A stretch of 64,000 bases of DNA from Bartonella sp. WD16.2 (lineage in GTDB: Bacteria; Pseudomonadota; Alphaproteobacteria; Rhizobiales; Rhizobiaceae): NCBI RefSeq assembly GCF_002022505.1, contig NZ_CP019781.1:1217001-1281000 (forward strand), given 5' to 3'. Numbering within the stretch: position 1 is the first letter of the stretch; each line of letters starts with the position of its first letter. The notes beneath the pieces were generated by a model. That model was given only the letters and a program-made list of their open reading frames with translations, had not been told where the DNA came from and searched no databases. This document shows positions 28,785-36,640 of the stretch, piece by piece. The position numbers and the translations under genes were made by a program.

Positions 28785-29525
28785 TTAATGCAGAGTCTGT
28801 TTTTGGAGTTGTTCACTGAGGCGTGCTAATCCTTTGGATGTAATTTTTGCACTGGAAACAGTCATTTCTCTTCCGCTGATAGTTTGAATGGTTTTGGCTA
28901 CACAATCCATTAGCCCTCCCTTGATTTTACTCTGATAAGGTAACAAACGTCTGTCCACACCACTACGATAAGCCCAACGACGATTAAGCAAATAGCTCGT
29001 TAAATCTTTGGGGTTTACTTTTAAATCCTTTGCTGCTTCGCTTATACCAAACAAACCATCAGATCGTTCTAAACGTTCAAGTGCTTCTGCCTTTGGGGTT
29101 AATTCAGCAATGATATAATCCTTGCGTTCATTTTCATTTTTTAAATGCGTAAAAACACCTAACATGACTTGGGGATTTGAGTAGTCAATTTGAGGGGGTG
29201 TTACTTGTTTTGCTTTTCGTTCGCACTCAATGAAATATTGACGAGCTTGCTTACCTTTCTCATTCCGTTCGACCATGGCTAGTTCTTTCGCCATGTCTAA
29301 GGTAAGGTAATATTCTTTTAATACCACATTTTGACGTTCGCCAATTTTGGCGAGCGTTAAAACATAATCTTTTCCTTCCTCAAATTCGTATTTTTTTATA
29401 CGGTCTTTGATCCAATTTGTGAAATCACGACCTACTTCCAAAAATGTATACAATTCACGTGCATTGACTGTCTGAACAGTTTCCTGATTAATTGTATTGT
29501 TCTGAATAGCGATAAGCGCTTCCAT
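28785..29525 (-). CDS. phage antirepressor, AntA plus KilAC domains
   Basis: From the ATG at 29525, six bases after GAGG, this gives 246 residues. Residues ~8-105 are an AntA/AntB domain (TVNARELYTFLEVGRDFTNW, then LTLDMAKELAMVERNEKGKQ). The C-terminal ~100 residues are a KilAC/ANT domain (GISEAAKDLKVNPKDLTSYL, MTVSSAKITSKGLARLSEQL). Such proteins counter phage repressors. It is the only antirepressor in the leftward early operon and has no RNA leader of the 36.7-38.2 kb type. Paralogs lie at 36879-38936. Confidence 0.85.
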   Translation of the reverse strand: MEALIAIQNNTINQETVQTVNARELYTFLEVGRDFTNWIKDRIKKYEFEEGKDYVLTLAKIGERQNVVLKEYYLTLDMAKELAMVERNEKGKQARQYFIECERKAKQVTPPQIDYSNPQVMLGVFTHLKNENERKDYIIAELTPKAEALERLERSDGLFGISEAAKDLKVNPKDLTSYLLNRRWAYRSGVDRRLLPYQSKIKGGLMDCVAKTIQTISGREMTVSSAKITSKGLARLSEQLQKQTLH

Positions 29526-29577
29526 TGCAAACCTCATATTATTTGGATTAATTTTCAGATGTGTTGGGAAGAAAGGG

Positions 29578-29934
29578 TTATTGCTGACAATTACTGTAGA
29601 ATGGACTTGTATTTTCCCGTTCCCTTATTTTGTCTAAGACATCACTGTATGCCCAGCTATCAGCTATAAAAGGATATGGGGCATCCTCTACAAAATAATA
29701 ATGGTCATTATCGTTTAAGTATTTTTGAACATAAAGTTCAGCAACTTCTTCAGAAATATCATCATAACGGTTTGAATGAAGATCAATGCGGAGGATGCTT
29801 ACAACATCGCCTACACCGTTAATAATGTTCATGATTTCAGTTTCATCAATTGGTCCTGATGAAGAAAGGTGATGACCATCATTACATACAACTAACAGAA
29901 TCTCATGATCATCTATAGAAACCTGTTTACTCAT
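29578..29934 (-). CDS. hypothetical phage protein, 118 aa
   Basis: I do not recognise this protein. It is acidic and soluble (MSKQVSIDDHEILLVVCNDG..., DSWAYSDVLDKIREREN) with no visible motif. It sits between the antirepressor and the CI-like repressor on the same strand, just downstream of an operator-like palindrome, so it is probably part of the repressor-controlled leftward early operon. Confidence 0.55.
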   Translation of the reverse strand: MSKQVSIDDHEILLVVCNDGHHLSSSGPIDETEIMNIINGVGDVVSILRIDLHSNRYDDISEEVAELYVQKYLNDNDHYYFVEDAPYPFIADSWAYSDVLDKIRERENTSPFYSNCQQ

Positions 29935-29985
29935 TTTCTATCCCCTCTTATTCGCGTTGGTAAATATTTATTTCTAAATATGGGG

Positions 29986-30006
29986 ATAGTTATAACTATA
30001 ATTATA
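29986..30006. promoter_or_regulatory. operator-like palindromes left of the CI gene
   Basis: ATAGTTATAACTAT (29986-29999) is a perfect palindrome. It overlaps the 15-mer ATAACTATAATTATA (29992-30006), which also occurs at 30777-30791 on the other side of the repressor gene. Shared sites on both sides of a CI gene suggest repressor operators for the leftward and rightward promoters. Confidence 0.55.
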
Positions 30007-30098
30007 AAAATATCAAGTAAAAAATTATATTTTAGCAAAAATAACTATAAAGTTTTGCTGTGTAAAGGAATTAAAAAGATGTTTTTATATAGGTAAAA

Positions 30099-30719
30099 TT
30101 AAGAATCAAAGCGAATCGTTTTACTGTAAGAATTTTCTGGTAGAATAGCAAAGATCTCTCCAACCCACATAACTTTAACATTTTTAATGGGCGGTATATT
30201 ATTCCACGAAACCAGATCTATCTCTCCATTCATTCCCCGACTGACTTTTTTTATGTATCTTTTATTATCATGCGTTAAAACGACTGCTTCTTTTCCAATA
30301 AAGGATTCTATTGCTTTGATTTGACGTCGTCTAACAATAACCATATCTCCATCTTTGTAAGCGGGATACATAGAATCCCCTCTAACTTCAAAGGCGATCA
30401 TATCATCAGGGAGAGGGAAAGGAATTTCTACTTGTGCAAGACCTTCTTCAGGAATTTGTTCAAAGCTTGGGTCTATCTCTGTTCCTGCTCCAATATACCC
30501 CATAAGAGGTACAAAAGTTATCAGGTGATTTTCCCCTGTCAATTCTCTGTATAATGCTAAAATAGCATCACGGTTAGAACCGCGGGGATCTGAATCTTTC
30601 AACCACTTTGACACGGAAGCTTGTGTTACGTTGAGTCGTTCAGCTACCTCTTCTTGTGTGAAATTAAATTCAGTCAAAATCTTCTTTAAAATATTTATAA
30701 CATTAGATTTATTACTCAT
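30099..30719 (-). CDS. CI-like phage repressor (XRE HTH plus S24 peptidase)
   Basis: This is 206 residues. The N-terminal XRE helix-turn-helix is FTQEEVAERLNVTQASVSKW (residues ~19-39). The C-terminal LexA/S24 autoprotease region has the Ser in AFEVRGDSMYPAYKDGDMVI and a Lys in VVLTHDNKRYIKKV. It maintains lysogeny and is presumably cleaved or inactivated after RecA activation or by antirepressors. It is divergent from the Cro-like gene with operator-like palindromes between them. Confidence 0.92.
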   Translation of the reverse strand: MSNKSNVINILKKILTEFNFTQEEVAERLNVTQASVSKWLKDSDPRGSNRDAILALYRELTGENHLITFVPLMGYIGAGTEIDPSFEQIPEEGLAQVEIPFPLPDDMIAFEVRGDSMYPAYKDGDMVIVRRRQIKAIESFIGKEAVVLTHDNKRYIKKVSRGMNGEIDLVSWNNIPPIKNVKVMWVGEIFAILPENSYSKTIRFDS

Positions 30720-30740
30720 AGTTTTACTTACCTTATTTTT

Positions 30741-30792
30741 TTATCGTTGATAAAGATAAATTTTCTTGACTTTATAATAACTATAATTATAG
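30741..30792. promoter_or_regulatory. CI/Cro switch region with operator-like palindromes
   Basis: This lies between the divergent CI and Cro-like genes. TTATC-GTT-GATAA (30741-30753) and CTATAATTATAG (30781-30792) are inverted repeats, the latter part of a 15-mer shared with 29992-30006. A TTGACT at 30766-30771 may be the -35 box of the rightward promoter. Confidence 0.5.
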
Positions 30793-30829
30793 GAATTAAT
30801 TAAGACAAAACTGTGACTGGAGTTATTAA

Positions 30830-31099
30830 ATGAATCAACGGGAAGATTTTAAAGAGTTGATTAAATCAATACGGACCAAATTTAATTGGACGCAATCAGA
30901 AATGGCAAGAACATTGGGGGTAACCCAAGCTGCTGTGTCTAAGTGGGAAAAAAGAGGCTCTATCTCTTTAATGAATTATTTAAAATTATGCCAATTGCAA
31001 GATAGTTTAGTACCTCCAACATCTACATTTGCCGATAGTTCCGTGATTAATGAACATCAACAGGATAATTCGTCCTATCAAACAGAAGAAAGATTATGA
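30830..31099 (+). CDS. Cro-like XRE regulator
   Basis: This is 89 residues with an XRE helix-turn-helix (WTQSEMARTLGVTQAAVSKW) at residues ~21-41, close to that of the CI protein. A ribosome binding site GGAG lies eight bases before the ATG. It is the first gene of the rightward early operon and is presumably the Cro counterpart that represses CI. It overlaps the next gene by four bases. Confidence 0.85.
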   Translation: MNQREDFKELIKSIRTKFNWTQSEMARTLGVTQAAVSKWEKRGSISLMNYLKLCQLQDSLVPPTSTFADSSVINEHQQDNSSYQTEERL

Positions 31100-31422
31100 A
31101 AGCAAAGGAAATGTTAAAAGAAATTTATACACGATTTTACAGATTAGTAAGTCGTAATAAGAGAATAGAGAATGCAAGCAAATTAATAGAAGAATATACA
31201 GAGGTAACGTCACCTGAGGATAGTACAGATGAGCTTAAGAAACAATATTCTACTCAAGAAAATGTTCGCTTACTCAAAGAAAATGCCCTTTCACTAAAAG
31301 AGATATTGCATAAGTCAAAAGTTGAAAGTTGTCTGAAACGCTATGAAGAAACCCTTGAAGAAGAAGGTCAATTGATTGAGGAAGAACAAATTGCACTTGA
31401 AAATCTGTCTAATTTATATTGA
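31096..31422 (+). CDS. coiled-coil phage early protein
   Basis: This is 108 residues, highly charged, with long Glu/Lys-rich helices (MKAKEMLKEIYTRFYRLVS..., EETLEEEGQLIEEEQIAL). It is probably a coiled coil. It overlaps the Cro-like gene (ATGA). The reading frame just beyond its stop continues a similar helix in the next ORF, so the two may once have been one protein. Function unknown. Confidence 0.55.
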   Translation: MKAKEMLKEIYTRFYRLVSRNKRIENASKLIEEYTEVTSPEDSTDELKKQYSTQENVRLLKENALSLKEILHKSKVESCLKRYEETLEEEGQLIEEEQIALENLSNLY

Positions 31423-31600
31423 GCAAAAAAATAAGGCGTTACAGAAGCAAAAGAAAAAACTGGCTTTAAAGGTAAAGTTGTTTGATATTCTCAGTCAAAG
31501 CAATGCTAAAACTGACGTAAAAGAACCAGTTCAATCAGTAAATATTTTACCACCAATAAAAGTTATTCCTTTTGAACAAAAGGAATGTGTTCAAGCGTAA
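31376..31600 (+). CDS. small basic phage ORF, possibly the frameshifted 3' part of the previous gene
   Basis: This is 74 residues from a TTG. The section IEQKNKALQKQKKKLALKVK is a basic helix that would continue the acidic helix of the preceding ORF if the frame changed near 31410. Either a short overlapping gene or the displaced C-terminus of the 31096 gene. No ribosome binding site clearly supports an independent start. Confidence 0.35.
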   Translation: MRKNKLHLKICLIYIEQKNKALQKQKKKLALKVKLFDILSQSNAKTDVKEPVQSVNILPPIKVIPFEQKECVQA

Positions 31601-31755
31601 CCTCGTACTCCATTAAACGTGGCCATCTTATTGTTTAGTATTCAGAGTTCTTAAGAAGGCTACTTTTTAAAAAACATTTTTTCAATCGAGCTACTCGCTA
31701 GACGCTCTGTCATAGCGTGCATGGCTGTATATTGCCTAAACTAAGGTGAATAAAC

Positions 31756-32424
31756 ATGAGTATAGAAAAGAAATATGAGCTTATGGAAGAGGGTACGTTG
31801 TTTATACGCTACGACTCTAATGGGTTATATGTTTGCACGTTGTATCAGATTAGAGCGTTAAGAGACTTTGGTAATGTCAAAGCCGGTGATTTGGGTGGTT
31901 TTATAGAAAAAGAAGATAATCTTTCTCACTATGATAATTGTTGGGTTGGGGGTAGTGCTCAAGTATATGGCGATGCAAATGTTTGTTGGGATGCTTTGGT
32001 TTACGATAATGCACTCGTTTATCACAAAGCATCTGTTTACGGCAATGCACGAATTTCCGGTAATGCACGCGTTTATGACAATACAAAAGTTAGTGGTGAT
32101 GCACATATTCATGGCAATGCTTATGTTTATGATTTTGCTGAAGTTCATGAAAATGTAGATATTTGTGACAATGCACGTATTTACGGCAGTACTTGGATTA
32201 ATGGCAATGCACGTATTTACGGCAATGCTCAGGTTTCCGGCTATGCTTATGTTCACGATAATGCTCAAATTTATGGCCGTGCATCTATTTATAACGCAGA
32301 AGTTGCTGGCAATGATCATATTGCTGGCGATCAAAAAATCCGTTCCGGTAAGCATTTTGGCGATGACGCAGAGATTGACACGAGTGCTTCCACTCAACGT
32401 GATGCCCAACAGATAGGGCAATAA
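31756..32424 (+). CDS. hexapeptide-repeat (left-handed beta-helix) phage protein
   Basis: This is 222 residues. A short N-terminal domain (LYQIRALRDFGNVKAGDLGG) is followed by about 18 six-residue turns of the pattern (V/I)-x-G-N-A-x (VYGNARISGNARVY, ARIYGNAQVSGYAYV), a left-handed parallel beta-helix. No acyltransferase catalytic His is evident, so an enzymatic role is unsupported. It is the intact paralog of the broken gene at 10293-10823 but lacks the RNA leader found there. Found in phage early regions; role unknown. Confidence 0.7.
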   Translation: MSIEKKYELMEEGTLFIRYDSNGLYVCTLYQIRALRDFGNVKAGDLGGFIEKEDNLSHYDNCWVGGSAQVYGDANVCWDALVYDNALVYHKASVYGNARISGNARVYDNTKVSGDAHIHGNAYVYDFAEVHENVDICDNARIYGSTWINGNARIYGNAQVSGYAYVHDNAQIYGRASIYNAEVAGNDHIAGDQKIRSGKHFGDDAEIDTSASTQRDAQQIGQ

Positions 32425-32429
32425 ATGTC

Positions 32430-32939
32430 ATGAGCTTTCATTTACAAACCATTCTTTGTCTTGATCTAGGTACGAAAACAGGTTGGGCAATTTCTTCTGA
32501 AGACGGCACGATAGCCAGTGGAACAGTGCATTTTCCTACACGTCGATTTGAAGGCGGTGGGATGCGGTATTTAAGATTTAAGCGATGGCTTACAGAAACC
32601 AAAGCGATACTAGGGCACATTGACACGGTGTATTTTGAAGAAGTGCGCTGTCACATTGGTACAGATGCAGCTCATGTGTATGGGGGCTTGTTAGCAACCT
32701 TAACCACTTGGTGTGAATGCTATCAGATTCCTTATGACGGTATCCCTATTGCTACGATTAAGAAAGCAATGACAGGCAGAGGCAATGTCCCCAAAACAGA
32801 AATAATTAAGGCCGTGCGTGCAAAAGGACATGAGCCTGAAGATGATAATGAAGCAGATGCTTTAGCAATTTTATATTTAATGAAAGAGAGGGAAAACAGT
32901 GATGGCTACTCAATCACCTTAGGTAAAATTTTATCCTAG
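32430..32939 (+). CDS. RuvC-like Holliday-junction endonuclease
   Basis: This is 169 residues with the RNase H/RuvC fold signature: TILCLDLGTKTGWAI (first Asp), TVYFEEVRCH (Glu) and DDNEADALAILYLMK (C-terminal Asp pair). The length fits RuvC. In phages this enzyme resolves branched DNA before packaging, which suits its place next to recombination and replication genes. The last residues overlap the start of the DUF1376-like array. Confidence 0.82.
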   Translation: MSFHLQTILCLDLGTKTGWAISSEDGTIASGTVHFPTRRFEGGGMRYLRFKRWLTETKAILGHIDTVYFEEVRCHIGTDAAHVYGGLLATLTTWCECYQIPYDGIPIATIKKAMTGRGNVPKTEIIKAVRAKGHEPEDDNEADALAILYLMKERENSDGYSITLGKILS

Positions 32940-33228
32940 TCAATTTTTAAAAGAACTTGAGGGTTTGCAAAAAACAGAAATCACTGTTTACACGACACTA
33001 GTAGCACTCATGATTGATAAGGGTACACCTATTTTGAATAATGCTTCTTATTTATCAAATTGGTGTGACTGTTCAGGAGAACTGTTTCAAAAGACATTAA
33101 AAGCTTTAATGAGATGTGGCTATATCATTCGTTTAGAAGATGACAGCTTATGGCACACCTCATCAGCATTTGATCTCGATATCAGTAATACATCTTCAGA
33201 AAAAGAGGGGAAAAGCTATGTCAACTAA
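32902..33228 (+). pseudogene. DUF1376-like array unit 0 (amber at conserved Trp)
   Basis: From ATG at 32902 the frame reads MATQSP, TAG, VKFYPSQFLKELEGLQKTEI and on to EGKSYVN. The amber stands where the other units have Trp (KLPW, KMPW, KIPW). Everything after it is an intact DUF1376-like domain (LVALMIDKGTPILNNASYLS, RLEDDSLWHTSSAFD). A start at an internal codon could still give an 87-residue product. Its stop overlaps the next ATG by 11 bases. Confidence 0.6.
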
Positions 33229-33541
33229 ATTACCGTGGACAAGGCTTTTTGCAGACAAGTGGATATATGATCTGACTTATTTGTCTCCTATTGAAAGCAA
33301 CGTCTATATAAGATTACAGCTAGAAATGTTGCGTACTGGTGAGCCACTTTTAAATAACATTAAATTTTTAGCTTGTTACACTAATTGTTCAGTAAAAACA
33401 TTTGTGAAGGCATTGGATACTCTACTGAGCGTTGGCTATATTAGTCGTTTAGAAGATGGCCGTTTATGGAGTCAACAAGTTGAAGAAGAGCTTAAAGAAG
33501 CTGCTTTTCTTCAAGAGCAGGAGGGCAACTATGTCAACTAA
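33218..33541 (+). CDS. DUF1376-like array unit 1
   Basis: This is 107 residues: MSTKLPWTRLFADKW, a middle segment YIRLQLEMLRTGEPLLNNIK, SRLEDGRLWSQQVEEELKEA and the tail AFLQEQEGNYVN. It matches the DUF1376 pattern (PW...Y..L...M...G.P...D...L...RLEDGRLW...VEEEL), often found with phage replication genes. The domain stands alone here, without the C-terminal half seen in unit 4. It overlaps unit 2 by 11 bases. The ribosome binding site AGGAGG for unit 2 lies inside its own tail codons. Confidence 0.7.
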   Translation: MSTKLPWTRLFADKWIYDLTYLSPIESNVYIRLQLEMLRTGEPLLNNIKFLACYTNCSVKTFVKALDTLLSVGYISRLEDGRLWSQQVEEELKEAAFLQEQEGNYVN

Positions 33542-33854
33542 AATGCCATGGGTTCGAAGTTTTCCATCTGATTGTCTTGCCGACACGAATGGAATGAAAG
33601 CATTTCAGATAGCAACATACGTAATACTGCAATGGCACATGCGTAGAAGTGGTGAACCTATTTTTTGTGATCCAAGTAAATTAGCACACAGTGCTGGTTG
33701 CTCGGTTAATGCTTTTAATAAGGCGTTAGACTTTTTATTGCGTAAGGGAAAAATCACCCGTTTAGAAGATGGCCGTTTATGGAGTCAGCAAGTTGAAGAA
33801 GAGCTTAAAGAAGCTGCTTTTCTTCAAGAGCAGGAGGGCGATTATGGCGACTAA
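33531..33854 (+). CDS. DUF1376-like array unit 2
   Basis: This is 107 residues (MSTKMPWVRSFPSDCLADTN..., LQWHMRRSGEPIFCDPSKLA, TRLEDGRLWSQQVEEELKEA). It starts exactly 313 bases after unit 1, in the next frame. The first and last ~25 codons are nearly the same as in units 1 and 3, while the middle differs strongly. Ribosome binding site AGGAGG six bases upstream. Function unknown; probably a small DNA-binding or replication-accessory domain. Confidence 0.7.
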   Translation: MSTKMPWVRSFPSDCLADTNGMKAFQIATYVILQWHMRRSGEPIFCDPSKLAHSAGCSVNAFNKALDFLLRKGKITRLEDGRLWSQQVEEELKEAAFLQEQEGDYGD

Positions 33855-34167
33855 AATACCATGGACGAGACTTGATGCGGGTGAATGGATGAATGAAGTT
33901 TCTTGTTTATCTCCAACCGAAAAATGCATTTATGTGATGCTACGATTTCAAATGCTTTACACTGGTGAACCTCTTTCGAATGACTTTAAGGCCTTGTCTC
34001 TTTATGTCGGTTATCCAGTAAAAACATTTATGAAAGCATTAGATCTTTTATTATTTAAGAAAAAAATCATCCGTTTAGAAGATGGTCGCTTGTGGAATTT
34101 AGATGTCGAAGAAGAGCTAAAAGAAGCTGCTTTTCTTCAAGAACAGGAGGGCAACTATGGCAACTAA
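33844..34167 (+). CDS. DUF1376-like array unit 3
   Basis: This is 107 residues (MATKIPWTRLDAGEWMNEVS..., LRFQMLYTGEPLSNDFKALS, IRLEDGRLWNLDVEEELKEA). It starts 313 bases after unit 2 and ends 11 bases into unit 4. Tail codons and the embedded AGGAGG are conserved. The internal Leu/Lys-rich stretch (LLLFKKKIIRLED) replaces the LLRKGKITRLED of units 2 and 4. Confidence 0.7.
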   Translation: MATKIPWTRLDAGEWMNEVSCLSPTEKCIYVMLRFQMLYTGEPLSNDFKALSLYVGYPVKTFMKALDLLLFKKKIIRLEDGRLWNLDVEEELKEAAFLQEQEGNYGN

Positions 34168-35281
34168 ATTACCATGGGTTCGAAATTTCTATGAAGAATG
34201 GATCATGGATTTTTCTGGTACGAGTGCAGCAGAGAAAGCTACTTATATGACACTCACTGCTCTCATGTATCGAGCACAAGAACCGATTTGGGAAGAGATT
34301 ACTACATTAGCTCGTCGTATTGGTTGTTCAGTAAATGCTTTTAGTAAAGCATTAGATCTTTTGTTGCGTAAGGGAAAAATCACCCGTTTAGAAGATGGCC
34401 GTTTATGGAGTCAGCAAGTTGAAGAGGAATTAAAAAATTGCAATGACAATTTAAATAGACTCTCAGAAAAGGCTATAAAAGCTGCAAATACTAAGAGAAA
34501 TAAGCGTCAAGATAATTCATCAAGAGATCACGATGAAATCATGATGGAGTCATCACAAAATCATGATGATGTCATGATGAAGTCATCACGACAACACATT
34601 AACAATAACATATATAATAAAAAAACTAACACTATCGTGTTATCAAAAAAAGAAATTGCTTCAGAAGATTTAGCAACTGAAGTTTCGGTTCAAAGTGAAA
34701 CAACCGATGATGCTGTTGAGCAGCATTTGGATCACGATACACCCTCATCAGAAAACCAATCACTCGTTTCAGAGCAAAAAAGCACTGAAAAGAAAACCAA
34801 GCGGTCTAGGGATGGACAAAGTTGTCGCATTCCTGAGGATTTCAAACCTAACTTGCAATATGCAATCGACAAGGGCTTAACGCATAAAGAGGCGTTGTTT
34901 GAGTTTGAGAGATTTAAAAACTACTGGCTAGCAAGACCAAGAAAATGTGCAGAAATCAAGGATTGGCAGCGGACATGGTACAACTGGGTTACTTCCGATT
35001 ATGGAATTTTAGCTAAGAAAAAAGCAAAACTGGAAAAGGAAAAACAAAATGGTAGGTATGGAAATTATCCTCAGCGACAAAAAAGTTTCAGCGAACGTCT
35101 TGCAGAAAGTTTCGAAAGTTCCAGAGATGATTTCTCATCTGGAAATGCTTATGAAGAGGATCAGTTCGGGGTATCCATTGATCTTCAAGAGTGGGAGCGA
35201 ATTGACGAAACAGGAGGAGATGACAGCGTTAGAAGTTTACAACAGTCTGCAGAGATTGCTCAGTGTGAAAGCTTCGGATGA
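34157..35281 (+). CDS. DUF1376-like array unit 4, full-length replication-region protein
   Basis: This is 374 residues. Residues 1-95 are the DUF1376-like domain (MATKLPWVRNFYEEWIMDFS..., ITRLEDGRLWSQQVEEELKN). Next is a polar, disordered linker, and then a C-terminal domain (RIPEDFKPNLQYAIDKGLTH, FERFKNYWLARPRKCAEIKD, WQRTWYNWV) typical of phage replication or DnaT/DnaC-partner proteins. It is the only array member with the C-terminal half and is the intact homolog of 11717-12804. It overlaps the next gene by about 60 bases. Confidence 0.75.
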   Translation: MATKLPWVRNFYEEWIMDFSGTSAAEKATYMTLTALMYRAQEPIWEEITTLARRIGCSVNAFSKALDLLLRKGKITRLEDGRLWSQQVEEELKNCNDNLNRLSEKAIKAANTKRNKRQDNSSRDHDEIMMESSQNHDDVMMKSSRQHINNNIYNKKTNTIVLSKKEIASEDLATEVSVQSETTDDAVEQHLDHDTPSSENQSLVSEQKSTEKKTKRSRDGQSCRIPEDFKPNLQYAIDKGLTHKEALFEFERFKNYWLARPRKCAEIKDWQRTWYNWVTSDYGILAKKKAKLEKEKQNGRYGNYPQRQKSFSERLAESFESSRDDFSSGNAYEEDQFGVSIDLQEWERIDETGGDDSVRSLQQSAEIAQCESFG

Positions 35282-35618
35282 GCAGATTAAGAAAGCAGCT
35301 TTCTTGCTTTCGAGTTTGAGAGTCCCAGCTAACACAGATCCCAATGTAGTTTCCTCATCCTACAAGCTCACACTCAAGGATGTTTCAGCATACGCTCTTG
35401 CACAAGCCGTTGAAAATATTCTCACCGGTCAGGTTGAAGGGATGTCAAAGGTATTCATGCCCACATGTGCAGAACTTTCTTCCTACTGTCAGGAGATAGA
35501 AAGCGAGGTGCTTTGCAAAGCTTGGTATGTGCATAGAGCGATTGAAAATACTCGCAAGAAGGCACTGAAAGAACAGGAGAGAGGAGGAAATGTCATTCCC
35601 CTCACAAAAACAGGTTGA
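35220..35618 (+). CDS. phage early protein, 132 aa, unknown
   Basis: The most likely start is the ATG at 35220 (MTALEVYNSLQRLLSVKASD), just after AGGAGG; the relic homolog begins at the matching codon, although an upstream in-frame ATG exists at 35049. It is helical and has a Cys-containing segment (MPTCAELSSYCQEIESEVLC). No known motif. It overlaps the end of the DUF1376-like gene and the start of the next small ORF, so all three are probably co-translated. Confidence 0.6.
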   Translation: MTALEVYNSLQRLLSVKASDEQIKKAAFLLSSLRVPANTDPNVVSSSYKLTLKDVSAYALAQAVENILTGQVEGMSKVFMPTCAELSSYCQEIESEVLCKAWYVHRAIENTRKKALKEQERGGNVIPLTKTG

Positions 35619-35769
35619 TGATTTTAGGAACAGCAAAATAGAGAGAAATGGTGATCACTTTTGGATTAGATATGCGTTTAAATCAACAGAAACGCATCTT
35701 AGAGAGAGATTTAAAAGTTTTTTGATGAAATTCCACATTGGAAACATAAAACGCTCTGTACGGTGCTAA
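35590..35769 (+). CDS. small basic phage ORF, 59 aa
   Basis: The strong ribosome binding site GAGGAGG precedes the ATG. The product begins MSFPSQKQVDDFRNSKIERN and continues with WIRYAFKSTETHLRERFKSF. It is basic and aromatic. The C-terminal two thirds are conserved in the relic at 11175-11320, which supports a real gene. It overlaps the previous gene by 29 bases. Unknown function, possibly nucleic-acid binding. Confidence 0.6.
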   Translation: MSFPSQKQVDDFRNSKIERNGDHFWIRYAFKSTETHLRERFKSFLMKFHIGNIKRSVRC

Positions 35770-35812
35770 TTTGAGAAAATTAGAACAGATGCTAAAATCA
35801 GGATAATTGGAT

Positions 35813-36307
35813 ATGTTTAAAAAGATTAGAACTGGAGTAAAATACAGCATAGGATTTGCGGTATTACAGTTTTTACAAATAGAAAAAAACACCGAATTTA
35901 TTCAAGCTGTTTTAATATTTTCATCTCTCGCCATTGTGATAGCGATGATTTTCATGACAGCTTTTTTTAATTCCAAACTTGCTTCAGAATTGTATCACAA
36001 CCCTAAACATCAACATGAAAAAACAACAGATTTGAATATTGTGACAGATTATTTGCAAAAATATTTGCATAATTTTTTGCATATAGCTGTTATGGCACTT
36101 CTTTTATTAATTTTCCCAAACAATCTCAAACAAGAAGTTGTTTTGCCTTTTTTCTCTTGGGATTCCAAATGGGAATTTCATTTTTATTGGGATGTTTTGT
36201 TGTGGTACTTTTTTCTAATTTTCGTGTGCACTATTTACCTTAAAATGTACATCTTCATCAACATCTTTATAAGATTCCTTAGGTTAAATACTGTCCACTT
36301 TCTGTAG
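35813..36307 (+). CDS. hypothetical membrane protein, 164 aa
   Basis: From ATG at 35813 (AGGA nine bases upstream) the product has about three to four hydrophobic segments (FIQAVLIFSSLAIVIAMIFM, IAVMALLLLIFPNN, VLLWYFFLIFVCTIYL). I do not recognise the family. It lies between the replication-type genes and the antirepressor array; a superinfection-exclusion or lysogenic-conversion role is possible but unsupported. Confidence 0.5.
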   Translation: MFKKIRTGVKYSIGFAVLQFLQIEKNTEFIQAVLIFSSLAIVIAMIFMTAFFNSKLASELYHNPKHQHEKTTDLNIVTDYLQKYLHNFLHIAVMALLLLIFPNNLKQEVVLPFFSWDSKWEFHFYWDVLLWYFFLIFVCTIYLKMYIFINIFIRFLRLNTVHFL

Positions 36308-36347
36308 ATTAAATGGCTTTGAAGAATTATATTCTGAAGGAGGTCTC

Positions 36348-36400
36348 CTCAAATTTGAGGGCACCTATTTAGACAAATATGTACTGACCTCAAAATTGAG
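36348..36400. promoter_or_regulatory. pair of operator-like palindromes before the antirepressor array
   Basis: CTCAAATTTGAG (36348-36359) is a perfect palindrome and CTCAAAATTGAG (36389-36400) a near-perfect one, 41 bases apart (start to start) and just upstream of the broken first antirepressor unit. They may be binding sites for a phage regulator. Confidence 0.35.
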
Positions 36401-36640
36401 ATGAGTGAATTTGCAGATTAGATTACTGAACGTATTAATCAATTTGAATTTGGAGAAAACAAGGATTATATAGTTTTTTTCGATTTTGGGAAAAACCCCC
36501 AAGGCGGCCGTATGTCTACTAAACAAAGGAAGGATATGACTTTCGCTAAAATTTTAGCGAAACCCCCTTACTTAACTAAGTGCGGTGAATTTTTTGTTTG
36601 ACAAAATCACGGAAGCATTTATATATGCGAATCAGGTGCT

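Noticed and set aside
31858..32421. 187-codon minus-strand ORF opposite the hexapeptide-repeat gene
   Set aside because: It mirrors the repeat periodicity of the plus-strand protein and lacks a ribosome binding site.
35049..35219. Upstream ATG at 35049 as the start of the 132-aa gene
   Set aside because: The DNA before 35220 codes for the conserved end of the DUF1376-like protein in another frame, and AGGAGG precedes the ATG at 35220; the relic aligns from the same codon.
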